From NCBI GenBank assembly GCA_964580655.1, contig CAZOMR010000146.1:1-8418 (forward strand): 8,418 nucleotides of DNA, in the 5' to 3' direction. Within the stretch, counting starts at the first letter, position 1. Each line of letters begins with the position of its first letter. Positions 1 to 8,204 of the stretch are shown here, in pieces. A program made the translations under genes and the position numbers. The notes beneath the pieces were generated by a model that had not been told where the DNA came from, ran no database searches, and worked only from the letters and a program-made list of their open reading frames with translations. Source of the stretch: CAZOMR01 sp964580655. Lineage in GTDB: Bacteria; RBG-13-61-14; CAZOMR01.

Positions 1-124
1 CCTACAGCCCGTCTGGGTCGCCCCTACCGCCAACCTCTTGAAATCAGTTCTTCGTTCCCCCGGGCATACCATGAAATTCGAAGGACATGAATGCAACCTG
101 CGCCCGGCGATTTGTCAAAGGCGA
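1..124. other. Downstream region without a recognisable gene or terminator
   Basis: This is the stretch after the symporter stop. It has no stem-loop followed by a T-run on the minus strand. The CGCC-G-GGCG palindrome near 110-118 has no loop. One minus-strand frame from an ATG near 72 is open to the window edge, but it is too short to judge. The operon may continue beyond the window, or it may end further on. Confidence 0.4.
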
Positions 125-1894
125 TCACTGTTCGAGCTTCTTGTACCACCTGAAATAGAGCACCACCGCGCTGATGGCGGAAACGGCGAGCCAAACAGAG
201 GCCTCGCAACGCCAGTGGCCGACCAGATACATCGGCCCGATGTAGAGGCCGGTCATGCCGACCACGGCGGTCAGGGTGTTGATAACGGGGTCGCGCGCGT
301 CGGCGAGAAAGCCGCCCTTGTTTGCCGCCTCGTCGCCGTCCTTTACGGCTGACCATATCCCGAAAGGCCGCACCTTTTGATAGAAGTTAACAAGGACCGC
401 ACGCTCGGTCGGCGGAGTCAGCATCGAGGCGGCGACCGAGGCCGCGAACGATCCGGCGCAGATGATCGGGAAGGTCACGTACACCGGCAGTTTCCATATC
501 AGGGGAATGAGGGACAGGAGTATCCCGGCCATGGTCCCGGCCGCGTATCCCCAGCCGTTGGTCCGCCACCAGTACCATCTGAGGACATTAGGCACTATCA
601 CGCCTCCTCCGAGCGCCATCATTATCCAGCCCCAGATCGAGGAGATGGACTCGGCGTTCCAGCCGATAATAATACCAACCGCTACGATGGCGATGGTTGC
701 CAGATAGCTTCCCCTTACCAGTTGCTTCTCGTCCGCATCCGGACGAAACATAGGCTGCCAGATGTCTTTTATGATGTATGAGGCGCCGCTGTTGGAGGTT
801 GATGAAAAGGTTGACATAAAAGCGGCTAGGAAGCCGGCAATGACCAGCCCTCGCAAGCCGACCGGCAAATAGTGCTGAAGTACCTGGGGCATGACCATTT
901 CCGGGTCCTTGACATCGGCAAAGCCTGCCAGGGCCAAGAGGGTTATGGCCGCAACCATCGCCCATCTTATCACCAGAAAGAACGGCCAGGCCGCCGCCAC
1001 CTTGGCCGCGTCCTTGTGATCGCGAGCCGCGAGATATCGCTGGAAGTCGTACATCTGGCCCGGCCCTCCCGAGTTCAGAAAAAATCCCTTGATTATCCAG
1101 ACCAGAGTGAGGAGCCCGAACATCTCGTAAGCCGCGTTTTCGGTGCCTTTATACTCGGGTATGCGCCAGACAGGCCACAGCGACTCCCATCCCGGCGGTG
1201 TGACCTGGTTGGCCACCTCCGGCGAGACTTTTACAAAAGCTATGGCAACGATCAATAATCCGGCCAGCGTAAGTATGATGGTCTGGATAACATCGGTAAC
1301 TACCACCCCGAACAGGCCGCCCAGGACCACGTACAAAGTGGTAATCCCCAGCACCAGCACGGCAAGGGTCTGGGCCTTGTGGGTTGTGACCAGGGTGGAG
1401 AGGATCGGCAAATAGTCGGCGAGGTTTTCTAAATGGATGTAAACGGTCGCGAACTTTCCGATTCCCTGAAATGCGTAGCCGATGAAGCTCGCGCAGGTGA
1501 TCACCGCCATCAGGGCGTAGACCATCCTCGCGGCTTTTCCTCCGGCGTCGTCTCCGAACCTGGTGGACATCCATTCGGCGCCCGTGATCACCCCCGATTT
1601 CCTTACCCAGCCGGCCATGTAGGCGAGCCCGAAAGCCGGCAGCATCACGCCCCACATCCAGTGGTGCCACCACGATTTCATGCCCAGCAAAAAAAGCACC
1701 GATACCATCCACATGGTGCCGGTAACGTCGAAGTTGGATACCGACCCCGACATGGCCAGGGTAAGCCAGTGCATTTTCTTGTCGCCGAGAAAATACGAGT
1801 TGAGGTCCTTGGATGCCTTCTTTGAATAATAAACGCCGACACCGATGACCAGGGCGAAATAAAGGAAAATGACAATCAGGTCGAGCAAAGCCAA
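125..1894 (-). CDS. Sodium:solute symporter (SSS family), TTG start
   Basis: This is an inner-membrane secondary transporter that would use the Na+ gradient to import a small organic solute. The 589-residue product is hydrophobic throughout, with about 13-14 predicted membrane helices by eye, beginning at residues 3-24. Family marks are the polar break in an early helix (SNFDVTG, 53-59), the glycine-rich helix near 191-199, and a Ser-rich helix (STFSSTSNSG, 361-370) followed by KDIW. In SSS proteins that last region contributes to the Na+ site. Length is normal for the family. I chose the TTG at 1894 because AAGGGG lies 6 nt upstream and the first helix follows at once. An extended frame to 1993 would add non-membrane sequence that is only the shadow of the preceding gene. 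The start sits one base after the UROD-like stop, so translation is probably coupled. The substrate cannot be read from the sequence; context suggests a sugar or sugar-derived acid. Family assignment is firm. Confidence 0.93.
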   Translation of the reverse strand: MALLDLIVIFLYFALVIGVGVYYSKKASKDLNSYFLGDKKMHWLTLAMSGSVSNFDVTGTMWMVSVLFLLGMKSWWHHWMWGVMLPAFGLAYMAGWVRKSGVITGAEWMSTRFGDDAGGKAARMVYALMAVITCASFIGYAFQGIGKFATVYIHLENLADYLPILSTLVTTHKAQTLAVLVLGITTLYVVLGGLFGVVVTDVIQTIILTLAGLLIVAIAFVKVSPEVANQVTPPGWESLWPVWRIPEYKGTENAAYEMFGLLTLVWIIKGFFLNSGGPGQMYDFQRYLAARDHKDAAKVAAAWPFFLVIRWAMVAAITLLALAGFADVKDPEMVMPQVLQHYLPVGLRGLVIAGFLAAFMSTFSSTSNSGASYIIKDIWQPMFRPDADEKQLVRGSYLATIAIVAVGIIIGWNAESISSIWGWIMMALGGGVIVPNVLRWYWWRTNGWGYAAGTMAGILLSLIPLIWKLPVYVTFPIICAGSFAASVAASMLTPPTERAVLVNFYQKVRPFGIWSAVKDGDEAANKGGFLADARDPVINTLTAVVGMTGLYIGPMYLVGHWRCEASVWLAVSAISAVVLYFRWYKKLEQ

Positions 1895-1895
1895 C

Positions 1896-3146
1896 TTAAG
1901 CCCCTTCGTTGAATTGCTTGACCGCTTCGAACATGGCGATGATGTTCTCTGGTTTGGTTTCGGACATGATGTTGTGTACCTGCTGGAAAACAAAGCCGCC
2001 GCCTTGCGCCATTATCTCAACCTGCTCTCTTACGTGCTCGGCAACGACGCCGGGCTCCGCCAGCGGCAGGACCGCGTGCGTGTCGCAGCCGCCTCCCCAG
2101 AAGCATATCCGATCGCTATACTTTTCCTTCAGCGCACGCGGGTCCATTCCCTGGCAGTCGGTCTGCACTGGGTTCACGGTGTCCAGTCCGATCTCGATCA
2201 GATCGTCAAGGAAAGGCTCTATTCCGCCGCAGGAATGGAGCATGACCTTTACTTCGGCCAACTCCTTTGCCCTGTTCCACAGTTTTTTGTGATACGGCTT
2301 GAAGTAGTTCCGATACATGTTCTTGGAGAGCAGAGGCCCGGTCTGCCCGCCCAGGTCGTCGCCGAAAAGTATTATGTCGATGTAAGGCCCGACCGCGGAC
2401 AGCCATTTATCAAGAGCGCCCATGTACATTTCGCAGAGGATTTCCGAGAGACGGATGCAGGCCTCGGGATATAGCGCCATGTATGAAAGATAGTTGTCCA
2501 TCCGATACAGGAACTGCGGCGCCTCGAACATGTTGCCGCCGAAAAGGCCGACGATGGCGCGGTCGGTTGATTCCCTGAGAGACTTGGCGCCTTCCTTCAA
2601 CTTTTTCAAGCCCTCTTCACTCAGGGGGATATGCCCGCCCGGGGCCGGAATACCGGTCCACATTGAGCTTTCGAAAATATCCTTTATGTAGGTAAAGTCG
2701 TCATTCTCGAAATTGCGGTCCGCGAGAGGAAAGTATATCTGCTCGAAGAAAACGCTGTCCTTTTTTTGCACTGCCAGGTCAACGCCGGAGTCGGAGACAA
2801 GGAACGAGTCCCCGTCTCTTTCTTCAATGTTAATGTAAGCGGGTATCTTGCAGGGCGTCCCGTCTGGCAGGGTCCAGTCCTTCCAGTCCGAGTCGTCCTG
2901 CATGAATCCGCGTCCCATCTCCACGCAATCGACATTGAACGCTTCAAGCACCGGCTCCTCGACAATGGCGAGTTGCTGGACCATATCATAAACGTAAATA
3001 TCACCTGATTCGATGCCCATCGCCTTTTTTAGATTGGCATATGCAATGGCGTTTATTCCCGACGAGCGATGGGCGCCGAAGTCCACCGGCACCCGGTCGG
3101 GTTGCTCATGGTTAAGCGCGGCCAGCACCCGTTCTCTTGAGTTCAT
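1896..3146 (-). CDS. UROD-superfamily protein, probable corrinoid/thiol methyltransferase type
   Basis: This 416-residue cytosolic protein has no signal peptide and belongs to the uroporphyrinogen decarboxylase superfamily (PF01208-like TIM barrel). It opens with RERVLAALNHEQPDRVPVDFG (residues 4-24), typical of the non-HemE members. It lacks the arginine-containing PVWxMRQAGR motif of true HemE. It carries LHSCGG (His304, Cys306) and later WGGGCDT (Cys354). That His-x-Cys...Cys pattern is the zinc site of MtaA/MtbA-type methylcobamide:thiol methyltransferases. FGDDLG (261-266) and the C-terminal QQVHNI (388-393) are other conserved stretches. The frame's extension to 3248 is rejected: the ATG at 3146 has a good RBS and the family N-terminus follows directly. 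The ATG overlaps the GH38 stop as ATGA. No corrinoid protein is encoded nearby, so a methyltransfer role is inference from family and motif. Many relatives in glycan-degrading bacteria are uncharacterised. Confidence 0.88.
   Translation of the reverse strand: MNSRERVLAALNHEQPDRVPVDFGAHRSSGINAIAYANLKKAMGIESGDIYVYDMVQQLAIVEEPVLEAFNVDCVEMGRGFMQDDSDWKDWTLPDGTPCKIPAYINIEERDGDSFLVSDSGVDLAVQKKDSVFFEQIYFPLADRNFENDDFTYIKDIFESSMWTGIPAPGGHIPLSEEGLKKLKEGAKSLRESTDRAIVGLFGGNMFEAPQFLYRMDNYLSYMALYPEACIRLSEILCEMYMGALDKWLSAVGPYIDIILFGDDLGGQTGPLLSKNMYRNYFKPYHKKLWNRAKELAEVKVMLHSCGGIEPFLDDLIEIGLDTVNPVQTDCQGMDPRALKEKYSDRICFWGGGCDTHAVLPLAEPGVVAEHVREQVEIMAQGGGFVFQQVHNIMSETKPENIIAMFEAVKQFNEGA
1901..1906 (-). promoter_or_regulatory. 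Ribosome binding site for the symporter
   Basis: AAGGGG lies inside the last codons of the UROD-like gene, 6 nt before the TTG at 1894. It decides the start, because no ATG lies near the beginning of the first membrane helix. Confidence 0.65.
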
Positions 3147-5725
3147 TTGCAAACCACCTGTAGCAGATCGTGCCTGCCGAACTTGAGGCTGTTGCCGGAC
3201 AAGGGAGACGGGTTGCGTCCGCCTTCGACAATGAATATTTCCCGGCAATTGTTTCCGGGCGTGATGTCCGCGACCTGGTCTGTGTTGGAAATATTGTAAA
3301 GGGACAACCGAAGGGCCTTGCCGTCGGAAATGAATTTTACGGATTCGATGATTATATTTTCATTGCTGATGGCAATCGGCGGACTCGGCATTTTAAAGTT
3401 TGCCGAAGTAGGCACGGCGATCAAAGGTTGCATGACCTCCATGCCTTTTTTATTGTTCGCGGAAACATCGTACTTTCCGTGCGGGAACAATGAGTAGCGG
3501 AAGGTTGTCACCCCCGGCTGGTCGGCCTTGTAGTTGGTCTCCCAGTAGTTGTTCATCACATATGAATAGATCGCCCCGTTGTGTTTTATCTCGCGTAACC
3601 ACTTATAGACAAAATCTTCGGTACTGAGGAAAAAGGCGTCCATGGTGATGTCACCGGCCTCGAATAGCGGCGCGTCCTGAAGCACGAATTGCATGCCTGC
3701 TTCGTCGCCCGACACATCCACCCATCTTAAAGCGGTCATGAAATTTTTGTTCGCGCCCTTCATCTGGTCGACGTCGACTTCCACCGAACCCCAGGCAACG
3801 TCGTAGTGCACCCTCGGGTTTTGGGCATTTACGGGAAAGGCAAAATGTATCCCTTCCTTTCGGCGAACCACGGGCCTGTCGAGAGTATTGACCAGGTCGA
3901 TTCGAGCAAGGCCGCCGTACATGGTGATTGTCGTAGTGAGCGATTTGCTGTTGACCGCATCCCGTTTTAACTCGATCGCGCACACGAGCGGCCCCTCTTC
4001 CTTTATGGCGACCGACACTTCCGGGTTTTTAATCTCTTTCCTGCCCCATTTGGGGCGCCTTCCCTTTATATAAATGTGCTCGTTAAAACCGTCGTGGAAG
4101 TCGCTGTTCACATATTCCCTGACCCCGGCGGTTTTTCTTATCGACGAAATCGTGCCCAACTCGGCATCCAATGTGATTTCATACATGCCGTTGGAAATGG
4201 AATTTTCCGTCACGCGGCATGTATCCTTCCCCGCATATGCGTCTCCACTGTCGATAGCAAATTTTTTCGAAGACATGCCCGGGACGGATTCGGCTAAAAA
4301 CACCAGGCTGTCGTCCGACATGATTTGGGAAGGAACTTTTTCGCCGTTTGCCGTTTCCACTTTAGCGCCGGGGAAGTATCCCCGGTCGATTTTCACCGGG
4401 CCGGTCACATCCCACGAATGTGTGTTGATCACATCGATGTATACAGGGTGGCCGCCGGACTTTTTGCCGGCGATGCTTTTCAACGCCCCTGCCATCAATA
4501 CATCGGCATACGCGTTAGCGTCAATAGCACGCTGCTTTTTCCATTCCCACTGTTGCCGCGCAAAATCGCTGTCGGGATCGGAGATGGAGTTATATGCGCC
4601 CCATGTGTGTTCATTGAACAAAAGCACCTGGTTCCATGCCCGGTGGAACCTGGCCGCCGGATAGTTATCGGGCCTTAAAATGGCCCACAGCGTTTGCGCC
4701 TGTGTGAGTTTTTCGGAGGCGTTTCTGGCCATCGCCGTTTCGCGCGCCGTTGATGCCGCGCCGTCCTCCCAGTATGACGTGAAGTCACCGCTGAACTCCG
4801 GTATCTGGTCGCCGTATCTTTTCTCGAACTCGGCCAGGGACTCGGATGCCGTGCTGAGAATTACCCTAATATTGGGGTACTTTTCGTTCCACTCTTTCAC
4901 GACCTCGGATATGCCGCGATCCGGCGGGCCGTTGTCGGATCCGATGGCGTACCTTATGGGTATGATGTCATAGGGGTAGCCTTCTTGCTCGAGCTTTTTG
5001 AGATAGGGGAAAATCTTTCGGGCGGTGAAGGTGACCCCTCTTCTGCCCGGGTTGAGGAGGGCGTGGAACCACGAGTACCCCTGGCCGTGGACGAAGACCA
5101 GCACCCGGTCCTCTCCGGAGGGCGACAGCCAGTAGAATGGTTTGTCTCCCCAGTCGGCACGGGTGAAGCCTATGCGGTGTGAGCGGTTTGTACCCAGCGA
5201 AAGGTACTTGATCCCGTTCTGTGAAAGCGCGGCGACAAGTCCCCAGGTCCAGCCCGGCACATCGGTGATCATGGCGGAATCAATCTTCCTGCCGGTCAGT
5301 TTTTCGAGTTCCGCCTTGTATGCAAAGGTCTGCATCAGTTCTTCAGGCCTGCATAGACCGGTAAGCATGTTTCCGTAAAGCCCGTCCAGTCCGATCGAGC
5401 CGTTCTGCACATATTGGATGAACCTCTCGCGCTCCGCATCGTCCGCTTGTTCCAGCCACGTCTCGATCGCCCATGTGACCTCCGGGTTCCATTTGAACCT
5501 CGCTTCTTCTGGCTGGTCCTTCGTGCTCTCGATCAGGTCCATTGCCGACTCGAGGTTTTCCCACTGTTTGTGCATCACCTCTTCCTGCGGGTGGGTGAAT
5601 CCGATGTCCACGTGGGTATGATGGATAAGGTAGATCTCCCATTTCCTGTCGAATTCCTGTGCTGACACGGACAGAGAAATGAGCGTGGGTAACAGGAATA
5701 GCAGAAAAAGTTTTCGTAAGGTCAT
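3143..5725 (-). CDS. Exported GH38 alpha-mannosidase-like glycoside hydrolase
   Basis: This 860-residue protein probably hydrolyses alpha-mannosidic or related bonds outside the cytoplasm. A Sec signal peptide covers residues 1-22: a charged MTLRK start, then a Leu-rich core, with likely cleavage after SVSA. The GH38 catalytic domain follows at about 28-400. HTHVDIGFT supplies the zinc ligands His38 and Asp40. TDVPGWTWG supplies Asp155, the expected nucleophile and zinc ligand. FNEHTWGAYNS supplies His373, the fourth ligand. These match the order H, D, D, H known from Golgi alpha-mannosidase II. The C-terminal half (about 425-860) is beta-rich, as in GH38 enzymes, and has no membrane anchor. 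The start has AGGA 7 nt upstream. The gene follows the PHP gene after 38 bp and overlaps the UROD-like gene by 4 bp. Relatives are sometimes placed in DUF5054 or in broad GH38-like groups, so linkage and sugar specificity are uncertain. The active site looks complete. Confidence 0.9.
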   Translation of the reverse strand: MTLRKLFLLFLLPTLISLSVSAQEFDRKWEIYLIHHTHVDIGFTHPQEEVMHKQWENLESAMDLIESTKDQPEEARFKWNPEVTWAIETWLEQADDAERERFIQYVQNGSIGLDGLYGNMLTGLCRPEELMQTFAYKAELEKLTGRKIDSAMITDVPGWTWGLVAALSQNGIKYLSLGTNRSHRIGFTRADWGDKPFYWLSPSGEDRVLVFVHGQGYSWFHALLNPGRRGVTFTARKIFPYLKKLEQEGYPYDIIPIRYAIGSDNGPPDRGISEVVKEWNEKYPNIRVILSTASESLAEFEKRYGDQIPEFSGDFTSYWEDGAASTARETAMARNASEKLTQAQTLWAILRPDNYPAARFHRAWNQVLLFNEHTWGAYNSISDPDSDFARQQWEWKKQRAIDANAYADVLMAGALKSIAGKKSGGHPVYIDVINTHSWDVTGPVKIDRGYFPGAKVETANGEKVPSQIMSDDSLVFLAESVPGMSSKKFAIDSGDAYAGKDTCRVTENSISNGMYEITLDAELGTISSIRKTAGVREYVNSDFHDGFNEHIYIKGRRPKWGRKEIKNPEVSVAIKEEGPLVCAIELKRDAVNSKSLTTTITMYGGLARIDLVNTLDRPVVRRKEGIHFAFPVNAQNPRVHYDVAWGSVEVDVDQMKGANKNFMTALRWVDVSGDEAGMQFVLQDAPLFEAGDITMDAFFLSTEDFVYKWLREIKHNGAIYSYVMNNYWETNYKADQPGVTTFRYSLFPHGKYDVSANNKKGMEVMQPLIAVPTSANFKMPSPPIAISNENIIIESVKFISDGKALRLSLYNISNTDQVADITPGNNCREIFIVEGGRNPSPLSGNSLKFGRHDLLQVVCK
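3154..3159 (-). promoter_or_regulatory. Ribosome binding site for the UROD-like gene
   Basis: AGGTGG lies 7 nt before the ATG at 3146, inside the end of the GH38 gene. It supports this start over the upstream in-frame extension to 3248. Confidence 0.7.
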
Positions 5726-5763
5726 GTCATGGTCCTTTCTTGATTGAATTATTTAACCTGGAA
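5726..5763 (-). other. Short intergenic gap inside the operon
   Basis: These 38 bp separate the PHP gene stop from the GH38 start. The stretch is AT-rich apart from the RBS, with no hairpin followed by a T-run and no clear -10/-35 pair. The two genes are therefore probably on one transcript. Confidence 0.6.
5733..5736 (-). promoter_or_regulatory. Ribosome binding site for the GH38 gene
   Basis: AGGA (within AAAGGACC) lies 7 nt before the ATG at 5725. A second ATG at 5730 is out of frame and reads ATG-ACA-TGA, so it cannot start this protein. Confidence 0.6.
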
Positions 5764-8199
5764 TCAGCGATCGAGCCAGACCGGGCTTGACCAGGCAAAG
5801 TTATTGTCCTGGGTGGTTACCCTCAGGTAGTAGTAGTTCCATTCCCTGGTCTGATCCGGCCGGTCTACGGTCTCGACCGACATTCGGGTCCCGGTGCCTT
5901 GCCAGGTCTTTATGGTCTTGGCGTTCTTTATCAGTTCGACCCGCTCGATGGGGGACAGTGATTCCACTGTGGCGGTTATCCAGACCAGGCCCTGGTCGGG
6001 CTTGATGCGGAATTCCTCGCCCATCAGGTGCCCGTTGACCCTGAAGTCAATGAGGAATCGCTGGCCGCTTACTGCGAAGACCCTCCTGTTCATGAGCGCG
6101 TCGAAGACCCCCTCCCTCGTGAACTCGGTCACGTAGACCCCCATGTAGCCGGTCAGGTACACATCGTGAGGGGTCCCCAAATGGATCCGGTCATAGGGGT
6201 AATGGGAGTCGGTGCTGCCGACCACTCCGTAGCGATAGCCTTTTTCGAGGATGTCCTGAAGGTGGCATCCTTTGGTCAGGCCGTTGGCTCCTCCCAACTC
6301 ATAGGGGTTTCCAGGGTACTCGCCGATCCCATGGTGGGAGATGACCTCGATCATCTTTTCGTTCTCGTAATCGTGTTTCACGTCGTAGTTAAAGCCCATG
6401 ATGTTCGAGGTCTGGGTATGGACTCCGATGATGCCGTGGAAGCGGGCCACAGACTTTGCGAACTCGTCTTTTTCATCTCCTTCCGGGGAGGTCAGGTGCA
6501 CTATTTCAGAGATGTTGCCTTGCGGGAACACAGCGGTGTGGTGTCCGCCGGCCTCCCTGATCATTGTCCACTCGTAACCGGGGAAGGCCAGGAACCCTCC
6601 TGCCGGGTCGTTGAACAGGTCGGCATAGGCCTGGACCCGGGCCCATTCCGAGCCGGTCATGTCGTTTGATTCGGCATGGTCGGTACAGGCCCCGAAGTCG
6701 AGCTTGTAGTAGTAGCGCTGAGTCAGGTAGATGTGCTCGACATTGCCCACTGCGTCGGAGATGTTGGTGTGTGCGTGCAGGTCTCCGAAAACGAGCTGAT
6801 AGGGTCTTCCATGGTAATCAATGGACCTTGGCCTTTCGAAGGTCCGGTGCCAGGCAGGCAAAGAGCTTTCCGGTTCGATGTCCTCGACCAAGAGGGGATC
6901 GGAGACAGCTTCCCTGCTCTTGACTTCGGACACGCATACCCGGCCTTTCCCGAAGGGCGGAGAGCAGTCCCAGGCAAGGGCTAGGCCGCCGGACGGGTCC
7001 GGGTACACCGCGGGATGGCGGTCGGTCGCGCCGAACTCTCCCTGCAACCTGGTATAGAGGAAGGCCCACGCGGACAGTAGGCCGCTGGTGGACTTGACCT
7101 TAAACTCGCTTCTGAACTTGCTCTTGAAATCGAGCGGCTGGGAAGCTCCCTGTTCGGTAAAATGCCTGGCGTAGATGTTCCAGTTAAAAAAGCCGGTGGC
7201 GTTCTTGTTCAAGCGGTTGTGCCAGAGCACCCATATCCTGCCGTCCGCATCTTCGGCCAGTTGGGCGTCCTGTCCGGAGTCGAGGGGTGTTGGTTCGGTC
7301 TGCCGGTTCATGTCGGAGACCAACCCTGGCGTGGAGTCGGGCTTGATGACCGGCCTCATCCATTTTCCCGAATCTAGGACCTTGGTGTACACGTTTACCG
7401 TGCCCAGGCTGTAAATGTCTCCGATCCGGGTCGAGACGAATGCCACCCATACCCGGCCTTTGCGGTCGGCGAGGACCGCGGGTTCGAAATCGTATGCCGC
7501 GTGGGAGGCAGCTCTTATTTCCTGGAGGGGTTTCCCCTGTTTGATAGGTTTGAGGAAAATGTCGGAGTTCATGTTGCGGAAGCTCTCATAGGCGATCCAG
7601 ACCTGGTTGTCGGGTCCGATGGATATTGCCGGGCGGCCTTCATGGTCTGAGGTGGCCGACACCTGAATCGGCTCTTCCCATCGGCCATACCGATACCGCA
7701 TGGCCATCACGTCGTTCTGCGGTCCTCTTTGGTTCCTCTCCCAGGTCAGCCAGACCTCGTCCCCTTTTGCGGCCGCGGCCAGGTTCCAGTCAAGGCCCTG
7801 GTATCTGGTCAGGTTTTCCTCTTCGCTCCAGGCCCCGTTTTCATGTCGCCGGCACAGGATCTCCCAGTCGCCGTTCCTCCGGCCGGCCCAGAAGACCCAG
7901 ACCCGACCCGAACCGTCCACCACCAGCTGAGGGTCATCGTCCGGCTCCTGGTTCGAACTCAAAGCCACGGCCTCTGAAAAACCACGAGCCTCGCTCCTCA
8001 TCACCTCGATCTCATCGTTAATACCGCGCTCAAAAACCGAATAGGCAACCCACACCTCACCCAAATCACTTACCGCCACGCTCGGGTACTTATGGTTCCT
8101 ACCATCATCGCCCAAAACAACCGGCCCATCACCAGCCACCGCGCCTCCCGCGAAAATGAGGACCAGAGAGATAGAAATAATTTGCATAAATCTTTTCAT
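5764..8199 (-). CDS. Exported beta-propeller plus PHP-domain (DUF3604-like) metallohydrolase
   Basis: This is an 811-residue secreted or periplasmic protein. Residues 1-22 form a Sec signal peptide ending in AVA. Residues about 37-430 hold about six propeller-like repeats, each with a proline, an Asp/Gly turn and a VWVAY-like strand (examples at 39-53, 90-104, 189-204, 239-254, 311-326, 396-410). This resembles sialidase/BNR-type propellers. Residues about 464-710 form a PHP metallohydrolase domain of the DUF3604 kind. The metal motifs are GDLHAHT (His475, His477), TDHAE (Asp507, His508), PGYEW (Glu543), GGHH (553-554), GVHT (His594), ISHHG (622-623) and STDSH (Asp664, His666). A beta-rich tail (about 713-811) follows. 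PHP domains hydrolyse phosphoesters or act as related metallohydrolases; the substrate here is unknown. The ATG at 8199 has AGGAGG 5 nt upstream, and a longer frame to 8265 would run through the promoter. It is the first gene of the operon. An alternative role is a carbohydrate-binding scaffold. Confidence 0.9.
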   Translation of the reverse strand: MKRFMQIISISLVLIFAGGAVAGDGPVVLGDDGRNHKYPSVAVSDLGEVWVAYSVFERGINDEIEVMRSEARGFSEAVALSSNQEPDDDPQLVVDGSGRVWVFWAGRRNGDWEILCRRHENGAWSEEENLTRYQGLDWNLAAAAKGDEVWLTWERNQRGPQNDVMAMRYRYGRWEEPIQVSATSDHEGRPAISIGPDNQVWIAYESFRNMNSDIFLKPIKQGKPLQEIRAASHAAYDFEPAVLADRKGRVWVAFVSTRIGDIYSLGTVNVYTKVLDSGKWMRPVIKPDSTPGLVSDMNRQTEPTPLDSGQDAQLAEDADGRIWVLWHNRLNKNATGFFNWNIYARHFTEQGASQPLDFKSKFRSEFKVKSTSGLLSAWAFLYTRLQGEFGATDRHPAVYPDPSGGLALAWDCSPPFGKGRVCVSEVKSREAVSDPLLVEDIEPESSLPAWHRTFERPRSIDYHGRPYQLVFGDLHAHTNISDAVGNVEHIYLTQRYYYKLDFGACTDHAESNDMTGSEWARVQAYADLFNDPAGGFLAFPGYEWTMIREAGGHHTAVFPQGNISEIVHLTSPEGDEKDEFAKSVARFHGIIGVHTQTSNIMGFNYDVKHDYENEKMIEVISHHGIGEYPGNPYELGGANGLTKGCHLQDILEKGYRYGVVGSTDSHYPYDRIHLGTPHDVYLTGYMGVYVTEFTREGVFDALMNRRVFAVSGQRFLIDFRVNGHLMGEEFRIKPDQGLVWITATVESLSPIERVELIKNAKTIKTWQGTGTRMSVETVDRPDQTREWNYYYLRVTTQDNNFAWSSPVWLDR

Positions 8200-8204
8200 G
8201 GGCG

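Noticed and set aside
24..356. 110-aa minus-strand open frame at the left edge
   Set aside because: It overlaps the symporter C-terminus in another frame, is Arg-rich and low in complexity, and has no family features. It is a shadow of the GC-rich coding strand.
1869..2474. 201-aa plus-strand open frame
   Set aside because: It is antisense to the UROD-like gene, which has clear family motifs. The plus-strand translation has no recognisable domain and no RBS of note.
1896..3146. Calling the gene hemE (haem biosynthesis)
   Set aside because: The HemE N-terminal arginine motif is missing and the His-x-Cys...Cys signature of the methyltransferase branch is present. No other haem gene is nearby.
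5722..5730. ATG-ACA-TGA minimal open frame overlapping the GH38 start
   Set aside because: A two-codon frame is likely chance. The spacing from the RBS favours the ATG at 5725.
6028..6669. 213-aa plus-strand open frame
   Set aside because: It lies opposite the PHP catalytic region, whose metal motifs are well conserved. The antisense reading is explained by codon bias.
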